From Sphingobacteriales bacterium (lineage in GTDB: Bacteria; Bacteroidota; Bacteroidia; Chitinophagales; UBA2359): 64,000 bases of DNA. The stretch covers positions 2,232,001 to 2,296,000 of the forward strand of contig CP064999.1 of assembly GCA_016700115.1 (NCBI GenBank), read 5' to 3'. Position numbers and translations under genes: made by a program. Below are positions 36,061 through 45,000 of the stretch, piece after piece. Within the stretch, counting starts at the first letter, position 1. Every line of letters starts with the position of its first letter. Below the pieces are notes generated by a model. It searched no databases, was not told where the DNA came from, and saw only the letters and a program-made list of their open reading frames with translations.

Positions 36061-36569
36061 TTATTTAACAATTAAAAATTTATTGACGGTAACTGGGCTG
36101 CCATTAATGCTGACCGAATAAAAGTACAAACTGGCAGTATAATTATGGACATCAATTAAATATTCGCCACTATCAATAAATGTTGCTGTGTTTAATACTT
36201 GCCCAATTGGGCTGTACAGAATAAAAAGTGCAGTCTCCCTACTATCCAAATCATAACTGAGGGTTGCAGTATGATTGGAAGGATTAGGATAGATTGCAGA
36301 TACTTTATCCTGCAAGTTTTTAAACGAAGTGTACCATGTATCGCCACCATTTGCCAAAACAGGCAATTCGACAGGAAATTCTATCGTCTTTGCTAAATAT
36401 AGCAATGCCTGCGCCTTGTAGCTTGTTTTCGTTCCGCTTTCGGCTATATCTAATAGTTGGTCTTCTTCGGTGGTAGTGATGTCGAAATTGGTGCGGTTGC
36501 TTTGAGAATCCATAATTTTCTGCAATTTAGTTTGAACAAATATAGTTGTTTTGATAATTGCCGGTATAT
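36061..36569 (-). pseudogene. A2': 3' fragment of a T9SS surface-protein gene, cut by IS1182 element
   Basis: The reading frame enters from inside the IS1182 end (the first ATG, 36594, is in the IS) and encodes about 170 residues without a signal peptide. It starts HIPAIIKTTIFVQTKLQK, then QSNRTNFDITTTEEDQLLDIA and ALLYLAKTIEFPVELPVL, and ends with a T9SS type A sorting domain (AIYPNPSNHTATLSYDL... VTVNKFLIVK). The same order (FKQLVQIEKDLGQSNRTYMELSS, then VMLYTAFGEEIILALPQLPS, then a sorting domain) closes the A1 protein, so this is the tail of an A-type gene. The breakpoint near IPAII matches that of A3', so the truncation predates the duplication. Confidence 0.7.
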
Positions 36570-37212
36570 GAGGCTGTCTAAAAAGCATCCACATTGTGGG
36601 TTAATTTAAGCTGATAATTAAGCGGCTATGTCCCATGCACTATCAAAAATGATAAAGTGGAGTACTATTGCTTGATTTTGGTCGGTATATGAGGGATTTT
36701 GACCGTTTTTTTGTGCATTTCCCTTCTTCTTTGCCAATTTTCTCAAGTTATGCCCTATTGCCATTAACCCAAATTCAATAGCAACCTTATCAAGCCCCCT
36801 TAATGTGAACCTTGTGAACTTGTTGTTGCTTTTCATTTGTCCGAATGCCGCTTCTACTTCTACCGGTCGTTTGCTCCGGTAGTATAACCCTTTTGGGGAA
36901 GTAAGCAGTTCTCTTGCTCTGTCTCTGTGCCGGTTCAGATTATGGCTGACTTCCATCCTTCTGTTTCCGGGTGAGTTGTGGCACATTTCCCGCATCGGAC
37001 ACCCTTCACAATGTTTGGCTTCATAATAATGCAATTCTGATTCATAACCATTGGAACTTATCCGTTTGCCTTTTCCGGCGAACTCCATCCTTTTATCCAT
37101 CGGACATACATAATAATCTTCCTGTTTGTTGTAGTATAAGTTCTGAACCAGAAATGGATTATTCTTTTGAGCCTTTTTTTGCTCATGGTGGAAATAATTG
37201 TATTTCACATAA

Positions 37213-38702
37213 CAACAAGGCTGCCACAAATATAAGATAAGACGGTCGTGTTTTTTCTTCTATATTATAGATATTTAAGCGACATTGACCAAATCTGTTG
37301 GCATAAACCCGTCTGCGAATTGAGTATTAAAAATTGAATCGGGCGATTTTCGTACCAATTTAATAACTGTTTTGACCGTAAAACGCGTATTACAGAGTAT
37401 TTTGAGGTCTAAAATGCTAAAGTTAGGGTTATTGTATTTAACCTGATATTGTGCCTGCAAAATTTTAGCCGTCAAGGTAGCGGTAAAGCATAGATTAACA
37501 AAATTGGTCAGATTTTTCGAGGTGTAGTTTTTGAAATCGGATAGTCCGAAAAATTGTTTGGCATCCCGAAAGTCAAACTCAATCTGAAAACGCAAACTAT
37601 AATAATCTATCATAGTTTGCCAGTCGAGGTTAGGGTCGGTGGTGCAAAATTTAGAGAAGGCTACTTTTTGGGTTTTCAAATTGGTTATTTTTACTATCCC
37701 CACATTTAACAGGTTTTTGCTTAAGGATTTGTTGTAACAGGGCAGTTGCCATATCTGAGTAAGGAGACCATTTTCGGTTTTGGTGTCTTTCAGTTCTTGG
37801 TTATCAAGGTTGTTCAAATCTACTTTTTCTCCGTATTTTTTGGGTCTTCCCCGATGTTTTGGGGCTACTGGGTCTGAGTAGGCATAGACGAGGGCGGCAT
37901 TTACAGGCAAACGGGTAATCAGGTGAAGTCCGGTCTTTGTTACCGCAGAGAAATAATCTGCCGAGGCATAAGCACAGTCTGCTACCATATAGGTCAGGTT
38001 GATGCCCGGTAAGCACGAAAGCAACTTGTTTAACAAGGCGGTGAATGCCCGAAAGGATGCCGTAGGATTGGGCTGCTTGGGTCGGTTTTTGCTGCCTTGC
38101 TTCCTGCCACGAACCAAACATCTGCCTTCGGCACTGCGCGCTTGCCAGCTAATGCCTTCTTTTTCTGTTCCGCTATCCGCTTCCTGTCCCCCTCTGTCTG
38201 TACGACTTGCTCTACCACCATCGGATATGATTTCCGTTTCCCCACAGCTATCAGAGAAGCACAAAAAAACAAATCCCGAATATGGGGCATTTCTGAATGC
38301 TGCTCCAAAACTTCGACAAACCATAGGTCTTGTCCCGACTTTTCCCTTCTACCACTTCGTCTATGGCTATAATATAATTCTCCTCCGGTTGATACACCCA
38401 CTTCAAAAACAACTTCATACGAATGCGCTCCCACAGGTAGTCCTCTGACATAAAACGAAACCAAGTGCGAACAGAGTAGTTACTATAGCGGCATAAACTC
38501 CGTACACTTACTCCATATCGAATACACATAAAACAGTACAGAAAATCCCTTAATTGTAATATCTTTGCTACTGACAGGATGTCTTTATATAACTCTAAAG
38601 GCAGAATGTTGGGAGGCATATACTTTGATTTTGGGTTTGCAATTCGCAAAATTACAAAGATATCGCCTCCCTTCTTTTTTTTAATGTGTGGCAGCCATGT
38701 TG
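37213..38702 (-). mobile_element. IS4-superfamily element nested in the IS1182 element
   Basis: A 1490-bp element. The ends are CAACAAGGCTGCCACAAAT and, as reverse complement of the other side, CAACATGGCTGCCACACAT: about 18 bp with two mismatches. A 6-bp direct repeat ACATAA flanks it (37207-37212 and 38703-38708), marking a simple insertion into the IS1182 transposase gene. It carries one transposase gene in several frames. Confidence 0.8.
37275..38619 (-). pseudogene. IS4-superfamily DDE transposase in three frames
   Basis: Frame pieces in order: MPPNILPLELYKDILSVAKI to FGICFF (38619 to about 38265); CASLIAVGKRKSYPMVVEQV to about KADV (to about 38115); then GRKQGSKNRPKQPNPTASFR onward to the end at 37275. 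The last frame has the second catalytic Asp (MVADCAYASADYF) and the IS4 signature Y(2)R(3)E(6)K (YYSLRFQIEFDFRDAK). The first junction lies at a run of seven T (TGTTTTTTTGTG), where a -1 slip restores the frame. The second junction has no such run. It is either degenerate or uses frameshifting once; as read it is broken. Confidence 0.7.
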
Positions 38703-39875
38703 ACATAAGCGGCTATTTGTTTGTTTTCCAGCATTTCGTAATTCTCTTCGCTTCCATAACCTGCATCGGCTGATATTTCTTTGCTTTGGGTTTCGTATTG
38801 TTGTTCAAAACCGTCGAGGTGCTTTTCTAAAGTCGTGGTGTCGCCAGGCGTTTGGTGGATGCTGTAATGGGTAATGAACTGATCTTCGGTACTGATTTGT
38901 GCATTGTAAGCCGGTTTCAGCTGACCGTTTTGCATGTGGTCATCTTTCAAGCGCATAAAGGTAGCATCCTCATCTGTCTTGCTGTAGCTGTTCCTCCCGC
39001 CAAGCGTTTCCAACTGTTGCTCATATTGCTCCAATTTGGGCAGGTGTTCTTCTGCCAACTTTTTTAACTGCTTTTGGATGGTTTTGTCTTTGTCTTTTAT
39101 TTCGCTGTTCAACTTTGACAGCATTTCTTTTAGCTCTTTGCTGTCAATGGCTTTGGAGGTATCCTCCCCATCCGGTTCCGATTGGTCTTCTTTAATCTGT
39201 GATTCTATTACCGACAAGATTGCCTGTATTTTCTTTTCCAATTTCGCTTTGTTTTTCTCTACACTCCCTTTCCACACAAAACGATAACGATTGGATGCCG
39301 ATTCTATCTTCGTACCGTCTATGTATTGGACTTCAAGGCTGACATATTTCAACTTCTGTAACATGCGAACCACATCCCCGAACAACTGCTGAATACTCCC
39401 CTTCAGCCTTTTGCCCCGAAAATAATTGATGGTTCTGTAATCGGGAAGGCTATTCCCCCGAAAGCCACATAAAATGAATGTTTTCATGTAACGCTTTTTC
39501 GATTTTACGACACGAATAAATATTGTTTAAATAGGCGTAGAACAATACTTTTAACATCATGCGGGGATGATAACTCGTCGTACCTCCGCCTTTATATTGC
39601 TTGATTATGTGGTCTATATCCAAACCATCCACCAATTCATTTACTAACATAACGGGATGGTTTGCCGGTATCTTGTCAAAAATGTTTTCAGGAAACAGGC
39701 TTAACTTATTGGCGGGTATGGCTTTAAATTGTGGTTTCATTTCGCTTGTTTTTATTCCTAAAGTTACAGTTTCTTTCCCTCATAAAAAAATATTTAAATC
39801 ACTTTTTTTGATTTATGAGAACTGCTTTTTGAGGGGCTTTTTAGACAGCCTCAAACCTATAAGGTTTGGAACAAC

Positions 39876-41930
39876 CTACCGCACCACCGCCACCTTCCCC
39901 CGCGCCACCACACCGCCAGCCTGCTCTGCTACATAAACATACAACCCCACCGGCAAATGCGCCACCGAAACGGTTTTGACGGTTTCGCCCGCGGCAAGGG
40001 AGGTTTGCAGGAGGGTTTGACCGGTTAGGTTGTAGAGGGTAAGGCTCGTTTCGACTTCGCTCAACGAGCGGGGCGGGTTAGTGATGATGAACTGGAGTGT
40101 GTTTTGGGCTGGGTTGGGGTAAACTATTAAAGAACCCAACCCCTCCGAAGAGGGGATTTCAGAAACGCCCACCGTCTGAACAACCACCTCCTGCGAATAA
40201 ACCGAAGTATCGGCACAGACTACCAACGTGAGGGTAACGGTATATGTGCCGTTTTCTTCGTAGCTGTGGGTGGGGTGTTCTTCGGAAACCGGCGGGCTGC
40301 CGTCGCCAAAATCCCAACTTAGCTGACCGCCTTGTTCTAAATAGTCGTTTTGGCTTAGGTTGGTAAAGATGATTGTGCCTCCGGTATCTTCATAGCTAAA
40401 TCCTGCCTGCGGATTGGGAGCAAAGCCGAGGCAAACAGATTGGGTAAGGGTGGAAGTATCGTTGCAAACTATTGCTTGCAAGGTAACGCCATAAATACCC
40501 TCGGTTTGGTAGGTGTGTGGAATAGTGTTAGCACTACAAGCGGCGTAGCCTTGCCCGCAGAGGTAGGGCGGGCTGCCATCGCCCCAATCTAAGTGGTAGT
40601 ATCCACCGTCTATACTGTCGGGGTAGGCGTACTGGCTTTGGTTGGTAAACAGGAAGCGGGCGGGCAGGTTGGGGTCTTGCGATATGGTAAATGCTGCCTG
40701 CGGCAGGGTGAGCAAACCCATGCAGTTGGTTTTGACGATGTAAGCCCCACCAAGAGACCACAGTTCAGAATTAATTGTTTCAATAGTATCTGCGCGACCC
40801 ACACAAATATAGCCTCCTAAAGGTTGCGGAACAGGAGTGAAATTATAAAAGTAATCGTACGATATCCCATAATCGAATATCCGTGTCCATAATGGCTCAC
40901 CATCGCTACCACGCACTTTCATAATAAATGCTTCTGTATAAATACCTGTTTTACGCGTTCCGCCTATACATACAAAATTACTCCCTACTTGATAAACCCT
41001 TCCTATATAACCTCCACTAACACCCTCTGAAAAATACACCCGACTCCAAAGTACTTCATTTAAGGAATCTAAACGGAGCATAGAAGGATACAGTTTATTG
41101 TTACTAACTGTACCGGGCAGATTACTCCCTCCTGCCAAAGCAAAACCATTATCATTTGTCTGTATGCCATCTACAAGTTGATCTTCATAACCAATACTAT
41201 AAGTTTCGCTCCATTCCATAATACCGGATTCATTTATTTTCGACAGAAAAAAATTTCCGAAAAAAAAGCCAGGATTAACCTCTACTCTGCCAATTGCATA
41301 AACCCCCCCTTCAGAAGAAGGTAATAACTTATAAATTATATTACGATGGTTATAAGTGCCATAATTATTCCGCCAAACCACCTCGCCATCGGTCATTTTC
41401 AGCAACCACATTTGAGTAGGAACAGTGCTTAAAAATGTCTCTCCGCCAACATAATAAGTATTGGTTTCAGGATAATAATGCATACATGCTGCATCACCTT
41501 GATATGGGAACTGTTGAAGATTGTAAAAATTGAGCAAATTTCCGTCGAAATCCACCTCCATCAAGTATTGAGTGTCATGAGTTTCGTTAGTAATCGGATT
41601 AACTACACCATTATTCATCCGACCACTTATTGCGAAACCTGTTGGAGTTTGGATTAAGTCTCTAAGAACAAAATCGCCGAAATCTTCTCCAAAATTGAAC
41701 GATATTGTGTCTTCTATTTGATCATTGGTAAAAATCAATTTTACTTTTTCAAAACTGTTAATATCCTGAAAATGACCTGTACCTAACAAAACTTTATTCC
41801 CATCGTAATACTCAATCTCACCTACAGCTTGGGTAAACAATGTTTTTATGTTTTTTTCATAGTACTTATTCTGTGCCCAAATTGGTTGTATTAAAAAAGT
41901 GCATGCCAATATAATTATAAGTCTCCACAT
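39876..41930 (-). CDS. B1: secreted PKD-domain protein with T9SS type A sorting domain
   Basis: A 684-residue exported protein. The signal peptide (MWRLIIILACTFLIQPIWAQ) is followed by a propeller-like region of repeats with the pattern 'GG.../D...W' (DGEVVWRNNYGTYNH, LDSLNEVLWSRVYF, VRGSDGEPLWTRIFDYG). Two PKD domains follow (HLDWGDGSPPYLCGQGY; LSWDFGDGSPPVSEEHP). The C-terminus is a T9SS type A sorting domain (VYPNPAQNTLQFII... LYNLTGQTLLQTSL... GLYVYVAEQ). It is likely displayed on the cell surface. The closest relative here is B2. A palindromic repeat encodes SSEGLGS just before the sorting domain. ATG 41930 gives a clean signal peptide; the upstream ATG at 41987 does not. A terminator separates it from A1. 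Confidence 0.85.
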   Translation of the reverse strand: MWRLIIILACTFLIQPIWAQNKYYEKNIKTLFTQAVGEIEYYDGNKVLLGTGHFQDINSFEKVKLIFTNDQIEDTISFNFGEDFGDFVLRDLIQTPTGFAISGRMNNGVVNPITNETHDTQYLMEVDFDGNLLNFYNLQQFPYQGDAACMHYYPETNTYYVGGETFLSTVPTQMWLLKMTDGEVVWRNNYGTYNHRNIIYKLLPSSEGGVYAIGRVEVNPGFFFGNFFLSKINESGIMEWSETYSIGYEDQLVDGIQTNDNGFALAGGSNLPGTVSNNKLYPSMLRLDSLNEVLWSRVYFSEGVSGGYIGRVYQVGSNFVCIGGTRKTGIYTEAFIMKVRGSDGEPLWTRIFDYGISYDYFYNFTPVPQPLGGYICVGRADTIETINSELWSLGGAYIVKTNCMGLLTLPQAAFTISQDPNLPARFLFTNQSQYAYPDSIDGGYYHLDWGDGSPPYLCGQGYAACSANTIPHTYQTEGIYGVTLQAIVCNDTSTLTQSVCLGFAPNPQAGFSYEDTGGTIIFTNLSQNDYLEQGGQLSWDFGDGSPPVSEEHPTHSYEENGTYTVTLTLVVCADTSVYSQEVVVQTVGVSEIPSSEGLGSLIVYPNPAQNTLQFIITNPPRSLSEVETSLTLYNLTGQTLLQTSLAAGETVKTVSVAHLPVGLYVYVAEQAGGVVARGKVAVVR
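40133..40158. repeat. GC-rich palindrome inside B1 coding sequence
   Basis: AACCCAACCCCTCCGAAGAGGGG: a shorter copy of the palindrome found in B2 and the R-M gene, translated as SSEGLGS at the hinge between the last PKD domain and the sorting domain. Confidence 0.5.
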
Positions 41931-41956
41931 GATATGAAATTTAAACTTTAGGGAAT

Positions 41957-41994
41957 TAAAAAAAGACCTTGCTTTATATATATGCAAGGTCTTT
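41957..41994 (-). terminator. Terminator after A1
   Basis: On the minus strand AAAGACCTTGC ATATATATAAA GCAAGGTCTTT TTTT: an 11-bp perfect stem with a T run, after the A1 stop (42005) and before the B1 start. Confidence 0.8.
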
Positions 41995-42004
41995 AAAAAA
42001 ATCG

Positions 42005-45000
42005 CTATTTACTGATAACCGTAAATTTACCAACAATAGGCATATTGCTATTGTCTTTGATGTGGTAATAATATAGCCCGCTTGACCAGTTACCAATATC
42101 TAAGGTAAATACAGACTTTTTGTTGTCTAATGAACTTTCCATTTGTAGATTACCCTGAGAGTTAAAAATCTGTAACTTATAGTTTGTATTTTTTTCAGGA
42201 AAATACTGAATAGAAAGTATATCAGTTGTAGGATTGGGATATACAATAACCTTCGGGTCTTTTACAATATTTTTATTTTTAAAATGTACATTCCAGTTTC
42301 CTATATTTTCGGCTATTATGGAAGGAAGTTGAGGCAAGGCAAGTATTATTTCTTCACCGAATGCTGTATATAGCATTACTCTCGCATCCATCGAAGCAAG
42401 GGTATTTGTAGCAGCTATTTGGCGCACTAAAGTTTCTTCTTCAGAAGATAGTTCCATATAGGTGCGGTTGCTCTGACCCAAATCTTTTTCTATCTGAACA
42501 AGTTGTTTAAACCAGAAAGATTCTTCTTCCGTTTCGGATAAGGTTTCAGTAAGTGCCGATGTTAGCGTATAATCACTTTCTTCTAAAGCGCCGGCAATTT
42601 TTAACCTTGTTGCCATATCGGTTTCTACTGAATTGAGCAAAGACATAGCCGAAATTGTATCTTGTTCTTCTAAAAGGTAGTTCCAATATTTATTGAGCAT
42701 TACATAATCTACCTCTCTTTCCTCACCCATTTCTCTGACCATATAATCCGGTATTTCCCGCCAGGTTGAGCAGCTAACTGTATTCCCGCCAAAAGAGCAC
42801 GGTGAATTAATTGTTGTAGCTCCGCCATAATCAACAATAGTAGGAGTAAGTTCAACTACCGGGCGATGATAATAGGTAAACCCATCCGCAATAACAGAAG
42901 TAATATCAAAATATGTAGAATTGATGAATACATTATCTGCCGGACGGGGGAAAGATGGGTTGCAGTTACCTTGGTCATCCAACATCCCAAGAATACTATT
43001 GACGGTATCGTCTATCAGTAAAATGGGATATTCCTGATCTAAAAATTGGTTGCAATACAATTGAGTGCCTTCGTTATCACCAATCAGCCAAACACCTATA
43101 CTGTTTTCAGAAAATACACATTCGTGAACAATATTAGTTACCCAAGAATTATTGAGCAAAACAATGCCGGCTGAAGTTTCATTGATATAGTCGTTGTAGA
43201 TATTGAGTTGTGCGCGAGATATAACCATACCAAACGATACATTTGGAACATTCGCTAAACCTGTTATTTCATTAGAAATTGTGTTAATTTTGCCGCCTAA
43301 TGCCTGGATTGCAAAAACACAATCATTGAACTTATTGAATCTTACATTGTTGGCGTATGAACTTGAAAATGAAGTTGCTGTTAATGACGTTCCTACTGTA
43401 CAGTCTTCAAAAATGTTTTCATCAATAATCCAACTGTTTATGTCCATTCCTCTAATGCCATACTTAGGTGTTCCAAATGTGTTGCCTGTTCCAAAAGCAT
43501 TGCTGTTTCCTATAAACAAGCGGGAATATTTTTCGCCGTAAATACAGGCTTCGGTGGTAAAGGTGGCGGTACCGGCAAGCACATTGAACGGGAAGATTAA
43601 TCCGGCATTACTGCATCTGAATATTGTGCCTTCAATTCTTGAGGCTATTGTTCCAATTGGTGCAGTATTGGTGTACCAACTCAGGTTCAACCCTTGAAAA
43701 CAATTATAAAATACTCCGGTTTGGGTAATAATGACCCCCCCCGCAGAATTGATTGCTTCCGTACTGTTGGTAGAAGGTTGTAATACTAAAGGGGTTAATG
43801 TTTGGCATAGAGTACTGCCGGGATCGCTACATAACTCATTTTGATGAGCTTCGATTTGAGTAGCCATATCATTTACATCAATAATAGGTGTAAACATACC
43901 GGCAGCTCCAATAATAGCATTGTTTATATGCGAATTTACCGCACTGTTCAAGTTTAATACTCCGTAATTAGGCAATGCATCTATCATTATTGCACGAGAA
44001 ACCCCATAACCAGGTCCGACTATTCTGATGCCTTGCCAAACAACATTACAAGGAAGAAGCCCATCTAAAGTTACACCGCTTAAAATCCGCAAAACTGCTC
44101 CGTCTTCTACAATAATTCTACCAAGAGGTCCAAAAAAAGCGGTAAATCCAGAAAGATCGAGTACTATTCCTCTTGGAATAATAATATCGGCATTGATGTT
44201 TATTATGCCTCCTGTCGGAGTGCCGAAAACTGTTATCAGTTCGTTAGAAGCTGTTGACCAAGTACTTGAACTTTGTACCACGTAAGCCAAATTGTCATAA
44301 ACCATCGTTAACCCATTTGAGTTTTGATCTATCAGAAACTCGGTTTCCTGCAAACAACATAGGAGTTCGTGATAAGTATCTATAACTTCAGGTGTTTCAT
44401 CTGGTGGTGGCGGGCAACAATATTCAACCGCAGTAACTTCAGCTAAAATGGTTGTACAACCCCATTCATTGGTAACCTCATAAAAAATCAAATAAACTCC
44501 TTCTATTCCAACAATAAAGTTGTAGGGTGGTTCATTAATGTCTGTATCATTACCGTTGGGGTCTATTACAGTAAGCACACCGCCGGAAGGCATTGGGGAT
44601 AGTTGTACAGTATCGGCAATACAATACTGGGACATTAGGTTTTCTATAATAGGCATATCGGGCAAGGGGTTCACGGTTACGGTAGCTTCACCGGTTGCGG
44701 TACAGTTGCCGGAGCCGGTTAAAGTAACCGTTACGGTATAAGTAGTGGTAGTGTCGGGGCTGACGATGATGGCGGGGGCATTTGAACCGTTGCTCCATAA
44801 ATAGCTACTTCCGCCCAATGCAGTTAGTGTAGTCGTTTGTCCGGCGCAGATGGTTAAGTTATCGGCATTAATGATTGCAATTGAATCACATTCCAACACA
44901 ACAGAGACGCTGTCTATATAGATATGATATTGAAAAACAGAATCTCCTAAATTAGTGTAGGCACTCATTAAAAGTGTACTGATTTCTTCATCTGTTGTGT

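Larger units (their letters stand above)
36618..39740 (-). pseudogene. IS1182-family transposase, frameshifted and split
   Basis: Three pieces on the minus strand. 39450-39740 has the N-terminal domain (MKPQFKAIPANKLSLFPENI, MLKVLFYAYLNNIYSCRKIE). The second piece ends near 38709 and has LPDYRTINYFRGKRLKG, YIDGTKIESASNRYRF and ISADAGYGSEENYE. 36618-37206 has KYNYFHHEQKK, a Cys-rich segment (CEGCPMREMC) and VEVEAAFGQMKSNNKFTRFTLRG with the catalytic Glu. A five-G run near 39450 carries one base too many and breaks the frame between MWLSG and NSLPDY. The nested IS splits the gene after residues AAYV. The product is not functional as read. Confidence 0.8.
36570..39852 (-). mobile_element. IS1182-family element, interrupted by another IS
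   Basis: The ends are a perfect 17-bp inverted repeat (GAGGCTGTCTAAAAAGC left; GCTTTTTAGACAGCCTC right). Removing the nested IS and its duplication leaves about 1.79 kb, a normal IS1182 length. The homologous uninterrupted sequence at 32519-32545 (CCGGTATATGTCAAACC) shows the target; the flanks rejoin as ATATG plus TCAAACC if the terminal bases are assigned to the host. It lies between the B1 downstream palindrome and fragment A2'. The transposase is broken (see pseudogene entry). Confidence 0.8.

Noticed and set aside
36061..36594. A complete small secreted protein gene (177 residues)
   Set aside because: The start codon lies inside the IS1182 end, there is no signal peptide, and the sequence matches the tail of A1; it is a fragment.
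37999..38448. Plus-strand ORFs within the IS4-type element
   Set aside because: They oppose the transposase frames, which carry the IS4 signature motifs.
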